A stretch of 64,000 bases of DNA from ANME-2 cluster archaeon. Its GTDB lineage: Archaea > Halobacteriota > Methanosarcinia > Methanosarcinales > Methanocomedenaceae. Under the pieces are notes generated by a model. The model was not told the origin of the DNA, made no database searches, and worked only from the letters and a program-made list of their open reading frames with translations. Shown here in pieces: positions 42,433 through 50,925 of this stretch; positions within the stretch are counted from its first letter, which is position 1; every line of letters begins with the position of its first letter. Location: contig JAMJFQ010000001.1 in NCBI GenBank assembly GCA_023544605.1, forward strand, positions 1-64,000. Reading direction: 5' to 3'. The translations under genes were made by a program, and so were the position numbers.

Positions 42433-43974
42433 ATGACCTTCAAGGATACTATAGAACCATTTTTAAGAAGACTGCCTGCGGTGTCAAGACCTGAAGGGCA
42501 TGTGCATTTCAAGAAGAAACTGGGCTGGACCATAGGTATATTGCTCCTTTACTTCGCCCTGTCCAATATTCCTCTTTTTGGCATGTCCGCGGAATCCATA
42601 GACCTGTTTGAACAGTACAGAGCATTCTTTGCCGGGGCCTCAGGCTCACTCATGCTATTAGGTATCGGCCCCATTGTTACTGCATCCATCGTGCTGCAAT
42701 TATTGGTAGGTGCTGATGTAATCAGGATGGACCTGAGTGACCCGCAGGACCAGGCTATCTTCCAGGGAACCCAGAAATTACTGGTGTTTGTTATGATCGT
42801 GCTGGAATCTTTACCCCAGATATTGGGCGGATATATCCTTCCGGATATTGGTCTGGCAACGATACTCTCAGCGGATTTTAATCTTTCACCGGCAGGTGGA
42901 GTGGATCTGGTCATATTAATAATCTTTATCCAGATATTCATTGGCGGCACTCTGGTGCTGTTCATGGATGAGGTGGTATCCAAATGGGGTATCGGTTCAG
43001 GTGTCGGCCTGTTCATTGTGGCAGGTGTGGCCCAGTCGATCGTAACGGGCCTGTTCAGTATCACCAGACCAGGCGGACCTGGCAGTGCACCTGTCGGATT
43101 GCTCCCTAAATGGTTGTTTTTCACCACTGATGTGGGGCTGGGTAACTTGCTGGCAGACAATATGTTCCAGAACGTGTTCATTGACGGTGGAATACTAGCA
43201 CTGATTAGTACAATTTTGATATTCCTCATGGTAGTGTATGTGGAATCTACACGTATCGAGATCCCCTTGGCACACAGTGCAGTTCGGGGTGCCAGAGGAC
43301 GATTCCCTGTCAAGCTTATCTATGCCAGTGTGCTTCCCATGATCCTGGTCAGGGCACTGCAGGCCAATCTCCAGATGATTGGTCTGCTACTGTACGGCAA
43401 GGGGATCACATTCCTTGGCACGTTCACCGGTAATACTGCAACCAGTGGACTGATGTATTACCTGGCACCTCTTAACAGTCCCAGTGACTGGATACCCAGT
43501 CTGGTGAAACAGAACTTCGCCGACCTTAATACCCAGTATGCCAACACGACAGGGTTTGTACCTGTGGATGTGCCAGCCACTTGGCAGATAGGTATGCATG
43601 TGTTTGTCGATGCTGCCATGTTGATCCTTGGCGGAATCATATTTGCGCTGTTCTGGGTGGAAACCACAGGAATGAACGCCAAGAACACAGCCCAGAAGAT
43701 ACACAATTCGGGTATGCAGATACCGGGATTCAGGCGGAACATTGACAGTATCGAGCGGGTTATGAACCGGTACATCCCCAGGGTTACTATTATCGGCGGT
43801 GCTTTTATCGGCCTGTTGACACTGGTGGCCAGCTTATTGGGCACGCTGGGAGGTGCGGGTGGTACAGGTCTGCTGCTGGCTGTAAGTATTGTGTATCGTC
43901 TGTATGAGGACCTGGCATCCGAACAGATGATGGAGATGCATCCAATGATGAGACAGTTCCTTGGAGGCACCTGA
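42433..43974 (+). CDS. secY: Preprotein translocase subunit SecY
   Basis: The central pore subunit of the Sec translocon. The 513-residue protein has about ten transmembrane helices, a plug region after FGMSAESIDLFEQYRAFFAGASGSLMLLGIGPIVTASIVLQLL, KWGIGSGVGLFIVAGVAQSIV, and the cytosolic loop VRGARGRFPVKLIYASVLPMILVRALQAN. The C-terminal part ends GAGGTGLLLAVSIVYRLYEDLASEQMMEMHP. Full archaeal length. ATG at 42433 chosen over GTG at 42424, which overlaps the AGGTG site. It precedes adk by 4 bp. Confidence 0.97.
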   Translation: MTFKDTIEPFLRRLPAVSRPEGHVHFKKKLGWTIGILLLYFALSNIPLFGMSAESIDLFEQYRAFFAGASGSLMLLGIGPIVTASIVLQLLVGADVIRMDLSDPQDQAIFQGTQKLLVFVMIVLESLPQILGGYILPDIGLATILSADFNLSPAGGVDLVILIIFIQIFIGGTLVLFMDEVVSKWGIGSGVGLFIVAGVAQSIVTGLFSITRPGGPGSAPVGLLPKWLFFTTDVGLGNLLADNMFQNVFIDGGILALISTILIFLMVVYVESTRIEIPLAHSAVRGARGRFPVKLIYASVLPMILVRALQANLQMIGLLLYGKGITFLGTFTGNTATSGLMYYLAPLNSPSDWIPSLVKQNFADLNTQYANTTGFVPVDVPATWQIGMHVFVDAAMLILGGIIFALFWVETTGMNAKNTAQKIHNSGMQIPGFRRNIDSIERVMNRYIPRVTIIGGAFIGLLTLVASLLGTLGGAGGTGLLLAVSIVYRLYEDLASEQMMEMHPMMRQFLGGT

Positions 43975-43978
43975 AACA

Positions 43979-44629
43979 ATGGTCAATCTGGTACTGGTGG
44001 GTGCACCAGGCGCGGGCAAAGGTACCCAGGCCATGAAGATCTCACAGAAATACGCTATACCTCATATATCCACGGGTGATATTTTGAGGGACAACCTGGA
44101 ACGGGGTACCCAACTGGGTCTTCAAGCAAAGGAATTCATGGACCGCGGGGAACTGGTACCTGACATTGTGCTAATAGGTATTATTAAAGACAGGCTGTCA
44201 GAGCCGGATACTGCTACAGGGTTTCTGCTGGACGGTTATCCGCGCACATTTCCACAGGCTGAGGCATTGGATGATATTCTGGGCCAGATAACAAAGGAAC
44301 TGGATGTGGTGATCGATATCGAAGTACCGGATGAGGTACTGGTTAAGCGGTTGGCTGGAAGGAGGATGTGCCGCTGTGGTGCCAGTTATCATGTACTATT
44401 CAACCCACCAGAGGTAGACGGGAAATGTGATCATTGTGATGGGGAGCTGTACCAGCGGGATGATGATACCGAAGAAGCTGTGAAAACAAGATTGGTGGCC
44501 TATTATGCCCAGACCCACCCATTGATTGATTATTATAGCACGAAAGGTCTGCTCAGGACCGTGAACGGTACTGGCAGCATCGATGATATTTTTAGAGAAA
44601 TATGTGCTGCAATAGATCGGATATTGTAG
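43979..44629 (+). CDS. adk: Adenylate kinase
   Basis: Adk interconverts AMP, ADP and ATP. The 216-residue protein has the P-loop GAPGAGKGTQAM, the NMP-binding STGDILRDNLERGTQLG, LLDGYPRTFPQAE, and a LID domain with RRMCRCGASYHVLFNPPEVDGKCDHC. Four Cys there probably hold a structural zinc as in other long-type kinases. Bacterial-like long form. ATG at 43979 follows GGAGG at 43963-43967. Confidence 0.97.
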   Translation: MVNLVLVGAPGAGKGTQAMKISQKYAIPHISTGDILRDNLERGTQLGLQAKEFMDRGELVPDIVLIGIIKDRLSEPDTATGFLLDGYPRTFPQAEALDDILGQITKELDVVIDIEVPDEVLVKRLAGRRMCRCGASYHVLFNPPEVDGKCDHCDGELYQRDDDTEEAVKTRLVAYYAQTHPLIDYYSTKGLLRTVNGTGSIDDIFREICAAIDRIL

Positions 44630-44641
44630 TTGGGAATAAGC

Positions 44642-45253
44642 ATGTCGAACACAAACTGGAAGCAGACACTGGATAGGGCCGCATTAGCCCTTGGTTTCGG
44701 ACTGATGCTCGGAATTATTGTATTAGGAGAAAATTTCAGGGTACAGGTAGGGGAAGTAGTTCAAATTATGCTTGGCCCATTGCCCGAGATGTTACCTTTT
44801 CACATAATGCTGTTCGTCATGGCTGCTATTACCGGTCTGTATGCTTCGCTGATACAGAAATACACCATGGACTGGGAACTGATGCGGCGGGTGCAGGACC
44901 AGATGAAGCATTTCCAGCAGGAGTTCAAGGAAGCGCAAATGGCAGATAACCAGGCTAAAATAAAGAAACTGGAAGCACAGCGCTCAGTCATGATGGAAGA
45001 CCAGATGAAGATGAGTAAACAGCAGTTCAAACCCATGGCATATATCAGTATTATCTCGTTGCCACTGTTCATGTGGGCATACCTGTTCATTAGCCAGCAC
45101 CCTGATCCCATATTGATATTTCCGTTCTGGGGCGAGAAGATCCTGACCGGTTTTGCACTGGGACCCATCCAGTACTGGATATACTGGTATTTTATCTGTA
45201 GTATGCCAATAAGCCAGATCATACGAAAGAGCCTGAACATCGGCGGCGTTTGA
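44642..45253 (+). CDS. DUF106 / EMC3-like membrane insertase (YidC-Oxa1 superfamily)
   Basis: The 203-residue protein has an N-terminal helix (about residues 12-28), a second helix ending near residue 70, a positively charged helical hairpin (about 80-125) with many Met and Lys, then two helices: YISIISLPLFMWAYLFIS and LGPIQYWIYWYFICSMPIS. This is the layout of archaeal DUF106 (Ylp1) proteins, relatives of EMC3 and YidC that insert membrane proteins. It sits between adk and cmk as usual in archaea. ATG at 44642 preferred over a TTG at 44630. Confidence 0.88.
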   Translation: MSNTNWKQTLDRAALALGFGLMLGIIVLGENFRVQVGEVVQIMLGPLPEMLPFHIMLFVMAAITGLYASLIQKYTMDWELMRRVQDQMKHFQQEFKEAQMADNQAKIKKLEAQRSVMMEDQMKMSKQQFKPMAYISIISLPLFMWAYLFISQHPDPILIFPFWGEKILTGFALGPIQYWIYWYFICSMPISQIIRKSLNIGGV

Positions 45254-45255
45254 AT

Positions 45256-45795
45256 ATGATAATCACTGTAAGCGGTCCTCCGGGGAGCGGGAAGAGTACG
45301 CTTTCAAAGATCATTGCGAAACATTTCAACCTCGAACTTGTATCATCAGGCGATGTATTCCGTGCTATGGCTGCAAAGCGCAATGTGAGTTTGGAGGAGT
45401 TCGGGCATATTGCCGAGGCTGATCCTGCCATTGATAAGGAGATAGACCTTTCACAGATGGAACTATCAAAGACCGGGGGGGATTTCCTATTCGAGGGTAG
45501 GCTTTCGGGCAGGTTGATAGATGCTGATCTGAAGATCATGCTCAAGACCGATATGCAGGTCAGGGCGCGCAGGATATCTGAGCGGGAAAATATCCCTTTG
45601 GAGCAAGCTATGCATGAGACCGTTGAGCGCCAGGAGAGTGAGGCTAAGCGGTACCTGAAATACTATGGTTTTGACAATTCTGATTTGACGCTGTATGACC
45701 TGGTGCTGGAGTCCAGTGTGTGGGACCCGCAGGCAATCGCAAATATCGCCATTACAGCAATTGAATCAATGAAGGATAAAGAGCGGAGGGGTTAG
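45256..45795 (+). CDS. cmk: Cytidylate kinase
   Basis: The archaeal CMP kinase of 179 residues: ITVSGPPGSGKSTLSKIIAKHFNLELVSSGDVFRAMA, FLFEGRLSGRLI and RISERENIPLEQA. Phosphorylates CMP/dCMP. The stop TAG abuts the cbf5 ATG. Confidence 0.95.
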   Translation: MIITVSGPPGSGKSTLSKIIAKHFNLELVSSGDVFRAMAAKRNVSLEEFGHIAEADPAIDKEIDLSQMELSKTGGDFLFEGRLSGRLIDADLKIMLKTDMQVRARRISERENIPLEQAMHETVERQESEAKRYLKYYGFDNSDLTLYDLVLESSVWDPQAIANIAITAIESMKDKERRG

Positions 45796-46803
45796 ATGAA
45801 GCGCACACTGCCTGCTGATATCGAGCGGGAATTGAAAGAGAAGGTAGATGATACCACTGACCCTACATATGGATTTCTGCCTAACAAACGCCCTATACTG
45901 GAGCACATTAAGAATGGGGTCATCAATCTGGACAAACCGTCCGGGCCGACCAGCCACGAGGTAGTGTCCTGGATAAAGAAGATACTTGACCTACCCAGGG
46001 CAGGACACGGCGGGACACTGGACCCCAAGGTCACGGGACTGCTGCCTGTAATGCTGGGAGATGCTACCAAGTCAGTGGGGGCGCTGATGAGTGCAGGGAA
46101 AGAATATATATGTTTAATGAAATTACACTCCACCGTAAAAAAGACCGCTCTTAACAGGGTTGTCCAGGAGTTTACCGGTCCGATTTACCAAAGACCTCCG
46201 GTCAAGTCTGCAGTGAAGCGTGAGGTAAGGATAAGGAATATCTATTACCTTGATATCCTTGAGATGGAAGGTACCAGCGTGCTGATGCGCGTTGGTTGTG
46301 AGTCTGGGACCTATATCCGGAAGCTGTGTCATGATATGGGCGCGGCGCTGGGTACTGGTGCACATATGCAGGAACTCCGGCGTACACGCAGCGGACCGTT
46401 TCAAGAAGACGACAGCAAGATAACGCTGTTCGATCTGAAGGATGCGATGGTGATATACCAGGAGTCCGGGGATGAGAGCGAATTGCGGCGGGTGATACTG
46501 CCAATGGAGGCGGGTCTTGTCCATTTGCCCCGCATCGTGATACGCGACAGCACTGTGGATGCCATCTGTCATGGAGCCAGCCTGGCCGCACCCGGTGTGG
46601 TGAAGGTTGATACCGGTATGAACCCGGGTGACAGGGCACTGGTCATGAGCCTGAAGGGCGAAGCGGTGGCGCTGGCAGATACCTTGATGGACTCGGATGC
46701 CATGCTGGAAGCGGATACCGGTCTGGTGGCCAATACAAAACGGGTGCTGATGCCTGAAGGTATGTATCCAAAGGGTTGGACAGCAAAGACGAAAAAAAGG
46801 TGA
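45796..46803 (+). CDS. cbf5: tRNA/rRNA pseudouridine synthase Cbf5 (archaeal TruB/dyskerin)
   Basis: The catalytic subunit of H/ACA guide RNPs, also able to make Psi55 in tRNA. The 335-residue protein has NLDKPSGPTSHEVVSWIKKIL, the catalytic GHGGTLDPKVTGLLPV with its Asp, KEYICLMKLH, YQRPPVKSAVKREVRIRNIYYLDI and ESGTYIRKLCHDMG. A C-terminal PUA domain starts near residue 250 (RIVIRDSTVDAICHGASLAAPGV). Its partner Gar1 is at 2568 on the other strand. Confidence 0.97.
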   Translation: MKRTLPADIERELKEKVDDTTDPTYGFLPNKRPILEHIKNGVINLDKPSGPTSHEVVSWIKKILDLPRAGHGGTLDPKVTGLLPVMLGDATKSVGALMSAGKEYICLMKLHSTVKKTALNRVVQEFTGPIYQRPPVKSAVKREVRIRNIYYLDILEMEGTSVLMRVGCESGTYIRKLCHDMGAALGTGAHMQELRRTRSGPFQEDDSKITLFDLKDAMVIYQESGDESELRRVILPMEAGLVHLPRIVIRDSTVDAICHGASLAAPGVVKVDTGMNPGDRALVMSLKGEAVALADTLMDSDAMLEADTGLVANTKRVLMPEGMYPKGWTAKTKKR

Positions 46804-46853
46804 CAAAACGGACTGAAAAATTATCAGTTAAACGAAAAATAAGACACCTATAA

Positions 46854-46938
46854 GCCGAGGTAGTCTAGCGGTATGGCGCAAGCCTGGAAAGCTTGTGGGG
46901 CTTGGTTCCCCTCGGGAGTTCGAATCTCCCCCTCGGCG
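46854..46938 (+). tRNA. tRNA-Ser (anticodon GGA)
   Basis: An 85-nt type II tRNA. The acceptor arm pairs GCCGAGG at 46854-46860 with CCTCGGC at 46931-46937, with G as discriminator. The D arm is GTC/GGC. The anticodon stem CAAGC/GCTTG holds the loop CTGGAAA. The variable arm GGGG...CCCC is long as expected for serine, and the T arm is GGGAG/CTCCC with loop TTCGAAT. No intron and no encoded CCA. Confidence 0.97.
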
Positions 46939-46939
46939 C

Positions 46940-47149
46940 TTATTTTTCTGAAATGCTCACCGCACCCTTGCAATCCTCAACACAAACCCCGCACCCGATA
47001 CACTTCTCAGGGTCCACCACAGGCTTTTCCATCAAAAACACATTGATCTTCCTTCGCGTAATAGCACCCTGCTTGCATACATCAGGCAGCGGGCACATGG
47101 GTGAATTATCACATTGGTCAGGGTCGATATACGCTACTTTTTTAGCCAT
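46940..47149 (-). CDS. Small ferredoxin-like 4Fe-4S protein
   Basis: A 69-residue iron-sulphur protein. The second half has a full cluster motif CIGCGVCVEDCKGA (C-x2-C-x2-C-x3-C). The first half reads DPDQCDNSPMCPLPDVCKQGA, with three Cys at C-x5-C-x5-C in place of the usual C-x2-C-x2-C; together with a later Cys it may still bind a cluster. I place the start at the ATG at 47149, preceded by GGAGTGA. It ends 1 bp after the tRNA-Ser on the opposite strand. Confidence 0.82.
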   Translation of the reverse strand: MAKKVAYIDPDQCDNSPMCPLPDVCKQGAITRRKINVFLMEKPVVDPEKCIGCGVCVEDCKGAVSISEK

Positions 47150-47157
47150 CTTATGAT

Positions 47158-47730
47158 TCACTCCGGCGGTCTGGAACACACTACAAGGTAATGATACGGT
47201 CCAGCCTCCCTCGTCTCCACCAGTTCGAATCCGCTTAGCCGCAGTAAGTCTAAAACATCCAGTTCAGAGAAACGATGTTCCACAGGCGGACCCACCGGTG
47301 TCTCTTCTTTCTTCCAGTCAACCACTACCAGGATACCGTCGCTCTCCAGTATCCTTATAACCTCTTTCAGTACCAAAGGGTGGTCATCCAGTTCATGGAA
47401 CACATTTGCCATGAACACTACATCAGCTGCCCCGTCAGGCACAGGGAAACTGGACTCACCTGACAATACAGGCTTGATATTGGTGATGTTTAGGATTCGT
47501 GCTTTGCTTTGAATAACCTCCACCATCTCATCCAGAATATCCAGTGCATATACCTCTTTTACTAGTGCAGCGGCTGGAAATGCGAAATATCCGGTTCCTG
47601 CACCGACATCAACAAATACCGTATTTTCTCTCAGATAAAGCATCTTAAGAATGGATTCGGGGTCAAGGAACTCTTTGCGACCGGGGTCATCAAGTACTGC
47701 AACGTTTTTTGCATCGAATTTATGGGACAT
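47158..47730 (-). CDS. Class I SAM-dependent methyltransferase
   Basis: A 190-residue Rossmann-fold methyltransferase: VFVDVGAGTGYFAFPAAALV (motif I, near residue 40), EVYALDILDEMVEVI, GAADVVFMANVFHELDDH and SDGILVVVDWKKEE. Its substrate is unknown; the HELDDH region is like UbiE/arsenite methyltransferase-type enzymes. The ATG at 47730 is supported by GGAGAT; a longer start at 47742 is possible. It lies 8 bp from the ferredoxin gene on the same strand, so they may act together. Confidence 0.88.
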   Translation of the reverse strand: MSHKFDAKNVAVLDDPGRKEFLDPESILKMLYLRENTVFVDVGAGTGYFAFPAAALVKEVYALDILDEMVEVIQSKARILNITNIKPVLSGESSFPVPDGAADVVFMANVFHELDDHPLVLKEVIRILESDGILVVVDWKKEETPVGPPVEHRFSELDVLDLLRLSGFELVETREAGPYHYLVVCSRPPE

Positions 47731-47892
47731 GTAAATCTCCATTCATTTTATAATCATAAAGGGATATAAATTTATTGTGCGGTTTTGGCACAAACACACA
47801 ATACTCTGTAATTTTATTTCATTAACATTCAAATAACCGTTGCCATCAGCCGTCGAACAGGTTAAATCTCATCAGGTATTACCTACCGTACT

Positions 47893-48567
47893 ATGCGCAT
47901 ATCATATCTGGCCCTTTCAGAAGCGCGATGCACGGTACAGGTATCTGGCTGCAACTTCAGGTGCCGTGGCTGTTTTAGTAATGAGAGGCACCAGGGTGGT
48001 GTGGAAGTATCCCCAGCCCGCATCGCCGAACACATACCCACAGGCAGGGAAGTTATGCTGGCCGGGGGCGAGCCCACTATGAATAGGCAGGAGCTGCTTT
48101 CACTCCTGCATGAACTGGAGGGGCGCAAGGTCATTATTTCCACCAACGGATACTGCCTGGATAGAGAACTGTTGGAAAACCTCGCTGACGTTACGGTCCA
48201 CATCGACCTCAAAGCCCTGGACCCTGACCTGCACAGGTGGTACACGGGCAAGGATAACAGCAGGGTACTGGAAGCAGTAAGGATGCTTCATGACCAGGGA
48301 TTCGACTTTGAGGTGAACACCGTCTATATCCCTGAAGTAATTGATGCTGGTGAGATCGAGCGCATAGCAGCATTTTTGTCAGATATAGGCGATATCAGGT
48401 ACAAGGTCATACGATACGTACCTGTTTGCGGTTTTTCCAGAAGACCGGGAAAAGAAGAGATATTTGCCGCCGTCAGTGCTGCCGGCAAGCATCTGGACAC
48501 TGTTTCAAGTTCCATTAAAAACCGCAGTCATCCTGAGCACAGGCACGTGTTGCGACTGGACCGATGA
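47893..48567 (+). CDS. Radical SAM protein, pyruvate formate-lyase activase-like
   Basis: A 224-residue radical SAM enzyme with the cluster motif CNFRCRGC (C-x3-C-x2-C) at residues 20-27 and VMLAGGEPTMNRQELLSLL as the GGE region. The ADVTVHIDLKALDPDLHRWYTG and RYVPVCGFSRRPGK portions resemble the activases of glycyl radical enzymes and a group of archaeal pyruvate-lyase-activase-like proteins. There is no additional ferredoxin domain. Substrate unknown, and no glycyl radical enzyme lies nearby. Confidence 0.87.
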   Translation: MRISYLALSEARCTVQVSGCNFRCRGCFSNERHQGGVEVSPARIAEHIPTGREVMLAGGEPTMNRQELLSLLHELEGRKVIISTNGYCLDRELLENLADVTVHIDLKALDPDLHRWYTGKDNSRVLEAVRMLHDQGFDFEVNTVYIPEVIDAGEIERIAAFLSDIGDIRYKVIRYVPVCGFSRRPGKEEIFAAVSAAGKHLDTVSSSIKNRSHPEHRHVLRLDR

Positions 48568-48644
48568 TCTTGTGATCGAATTACTTTCACTCTACTCTTG
48601 GCTTTACTATATTAACCGGGCGGTCAATCCCTGATCGTACAATA

Positions 48645-48700
48645 AGTATGGGAAGGAATATCACCGTTCACTCTTTTATTCCGTCATACTATTCCTTCCC
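48645..48700 (+). repeat. Interleaved inverted repeats in the gap between convergent genes
   Basis: GGGAAGGAATA (48650-48660) is an exact inverted repeat of TATTCCTTCCC (48690-48700). Just before each arm lie AGTATG (48645-48650) and CATACT (48685-48690), also mutually complementary. The hairpin of 11 bp lies beyond the radical SAM gene and beyond the DUF2240 gene (convergent), the position of a terminator for both. Confidence 0.5.
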
Positions 48701-48723
48701 CCATCCCCTTAAAAAGGCCATTC

Positions 48724-49182
48724 CTATTTCAGCAGGTTGTTGTATGACTTCTCTATCAGGTCATCCACCTGGATCTGGTACTCTTTTGCCACCAGTATTC
48801 CCAGCACCTCTATTGTGAACAGCCCCCCGGTCTCGCTGCGCTTTTGATTTATGTTCGCAATGATCTTTTGTTTTTCAAGTCCGGTATTGGCCATTATCCT
48901 TTCAACTATCTGCTCGAACACGTCCTTCTCCTGGAACACAGCTGCATCAGGTTTAAATCCTATAGGGATATCCACACTTTCTATATCAAACCGTGCTATG
49001 AGCATCCCCTCTTCCCTGGCTATGATACCGTCATCGATCGCTGCCTTCACAAAAGACTTTGCCGTATCTGGCTTGAACCAGTTAAGGTCCATGGACAGGG
49101 CCATGACGAACTCGTTCTCCTTCAGTCGATCGGTCCCTTTGCGCTTGAAAGGCTGGGCAGCGGTGTACAGAATATCGTTCAT
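48724..49182 (-). CDS. DUF2240 family protein
   Basis: A 152-residue soluble protein beginning NDILYTAAQPFKRKGTDRLKENEFVMALSMDLNWF, with the euryarchaeal DUF2240 pattern: an N-terminal winged-helix-like half and a C-terminal helical half containing KQKIIANINQKRSETGGLFTIEVLGILVAKEYQIQVDD. Function unknown. It lies 7 bp after radB on the same strand, which is a recurrent link and suggests a role near DNA repair. Start at 49182 avoids overlapping radB. Confidence 0.75.
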   Translation of the reverse strand: MNDILYTAAQPFKRKGTDRLKENEFVMALSMDLNWFKPDTAKSFVKAAIDDGIIAREEGMLIARFDIESVDIPIGFKPDAAVFQEKDVFEQIVERIMANTGLEKQKIIANINQKRSETGGLFTIEVLGILVAKEYQIQVDDLIEKSYNNLLK

Positions 49183-49189
49183 AATGTTC

Positions 49190-49861
49190 CTATAAAATAC
49201 CTTTTTCGGTAATAACAAGTTCTACTGACTGTCCTTCTTCCCTTGAGCGATGTTTTATCAGGGCAGCCCGTCTTATATTGATACCTGTCCTCTCCATCTT
49301 TATTATGGTCTTGGAAAGGTGTTCTATGAGATTACCACCCAGAGGACGTACCCCCCCAGTCTCGGTATCAGTGTAGACCTGGTTTGTTATCACAACCGCC
49401 ATATCGAATTTCCGTGCCAGCCTGTGAAGACCTGCCAGCTGTTCCACCAGTTTACGCCTCACACTCGCATTCCCTTCATCGTCCGGCGATAATCCGAACC
49501 GGTAAAAGAGGGTGGCAGAGTCCACGATCACCAGCCCGATACCTGTAGCTGCCAGTTTTTCAATATCCACCACCGCAGAATACTGCTGCTGGAAATCCTT
49601 TGGTTCATAGATAATAAGGTCTTTAGCAAGCTCTTTTGCATCCCCTTGTGCCATCTGGCTGAAACGTTCTGCTGAGAACCCTTCGGTATCGATGATGACC
49701 ACTCTCTCCCCACCCCTGATACACTGTATTGCAAGCTGGGTGCAGATATTTGTCTTGCCAGTACCGGATGCACCGTATACCTGGGTTATTATGCTGCGTT
49801 CGATGCCTCCACCCAGCAGTTCGTCAAGTTTTCCACTCCCTGAAGGCATGCGTTTATCCAC
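49190..49861 (-). CDS. radB: DNA repair and recombination protein RadB
   Basis: RadB is a RadA/RecA paralogue without the N-terminal helix-hairpin-helix domain, thought to assist RadA. The 223-residue protein has Walker A VYGASGTGKTNICTQ, VVIIDTEGFSAERF, Walker B LVIVDSATLFYRFG, VVITNQVYTDTETGG and PLGGNLIEHLSKTIIKM. Length is standard. The start is a GTG at 49861, with an ATG at 49849 as an alternative. Confidence 0.95.
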   Translation of the reverse strand: MDKRMPSGSGKLDELLGGGIERSIITQVYGASGTGKTNICTQLAIQCIRGGERVVIIDTEGFSAERFSQMAQGDAKELAKDLIIYEPKDFQQQYSAVVDIEKLAATGIGLVIVDSATLFYRFGLSPDDEGNASVRRKLVEQLAGLHRLARKFDMAVVITNQVYTDTETGGVRPLGGNLIEHLSKTIIKMERTGINIRRAALIKHRSREEGQSVELVITEKGIL

Positions 49862-49915
49862 GGCGCTGTTATTATCGTTATTACTCTGTGTTGTCAGTGT
49901 CAGTACCCCTGTCAG

Positions 49916-50827
49916 TTATAGATCATTTATCGTCAATAGAGATATACCGTCAGTTTCCTCCGTCTTAGGGATCGGTTCGCCTGTCAGTATCCAGCCTTTC
50001 TTAGCAGGCAAGGCATCCATGTACAGCTTCATTATATTCAGGTCATCGGGAGTTGGCGTTTCCATGTATTTAATTAATACATTGTCGTCCCCATTATCAG
50101 CAAATGCATCAAAAACGTACGGCACCCCTGCCGCATCCACGAAACTGATATCCCTGTATTTCCTGTACTGCTTCAATCTGTTCAGTGCAAGTTCCACCAG
50201 TTCCTGGGGTGATTCCCCAAAGATGATCCCGGCCGGAGGCGAGGGTATTTCAGTATCATCTGTCTGCATATCAATATCAACAGGCAGGTCAAACATCTCA
50301 TTAAAGAAAGTATCTGGTTCAAGTCGTACAAATGTCTCATCTGCTATCAGATAGACCGAAATAATGTCACCGATGGTGTTAGGTGCCAGACCGTCATCCC
50401 CCAATATAGCCTCCTTTATGCTGGGCGTGTAAGTATCAGCAAAATCCTTGATATCGGTAAGAGGTATCCTGATAGCCAGTCTCCGGTGTGGTCCCCTGTC
50501 ATATACCTTGAACCCAAAATCCCTATTAATTTCAGCTTTCATGTTATTTACGATAAGTTGTACATTACTCCTATCCCCCAACAGGTCTTCGATCAGGCTG
50601 CTTTGCACCTTGACCGATTTCTTGCCGGTTACCATTACAACAGAATCAAGATAACGGATATCCTCTATATCCATTTCCAGGAGCACATCCTTTATGCTCT
50701 TGATCACATCACAGTCCTGTGATGGTGCCATGAACACTAATATCCATTCACCGCCCGCTCTTACGGTAATAGGCTTGCCGGATTCAACTAATGCTTCCAA
50801 TAAATTGTTGAATGGATTATTTTTCAC
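49916..50827 (-). CDS. Unknown protein next to radB
   Basis: About 303 residues, acidic, with no membrane segment. I recognise no family. The C-terminal third (DISFVDAAGVPYVFDAFADNG and DNVLIKYMETP, then KKGWILTGEPIPKTEETDG) has the strand-acid-strand-IKY rhythm seen in restriction-endonuclease-like folds, but the full catalytic set is not evident. The start is uncertain: the GTG at 50827 has AGGTG five bases upstream, while a frame to 50914 would add an AT-rich, unlikely N-terminus. It is on the same strand as radB and divergent from the CYTH gene. Confidence 0.6.
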   Translation of the reverse strand: MKNNPFNNLLEALVESGKPITVRAGGEWILVFMAPSQDCDVIKSIKDVLLEMDIEDIRYLDSVVMVTGKKSVKVQSSLIEDLLGDRSNVQLIVNNMKAEINRDFGFKVYDRGPHRRLAIRIPLTDIKDFADTYTPSIKEAILGDDGLAPNTIGDIISVYLIADETFVRLEPDTFFNEMFDLPVDIDMQTDDTEIPSPPAGIIFGESPQELVELALNRLKQYRKYRDISFVDAAGVPYVFDAFADNGDDNVLIKYMETPTPDDLNIMKLYMDALPAKKGWILTGEPIPKTEETDGISLLTINDL

Positions 50828-50925
50828 ATCTAACACCTTGGGTGAATGGAACTTATACGGTAGTATTGATATATTGATGCTAATACTATAGAAATAGTTT
50901 ATCAAATTATGCACGGGGAATTTGT

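Noticed and set aside
42549..43313. 254-codon minus-strand frame over secY
   Set aside because: Antisense to helices of SecY; no coding features.
30369..46803. Pyrrolysine (TAG) recoding
   Set aside because: TAG terminates uL4, uL6, adk and cmk directly before or at the next gene, so it is an ordinary stop here.
47840..48082. 80-codon plus-strand frame overlapping the radical SAM start
   Set aside because: It runs in another frame through the CxxxCxxC region and has no domain pattern.
48645..48700. True H-type pseudoknot
   Set aside because: The arms are directly adjacent with no bases left to cross the grooves, so both stems could hardly form at the same time.
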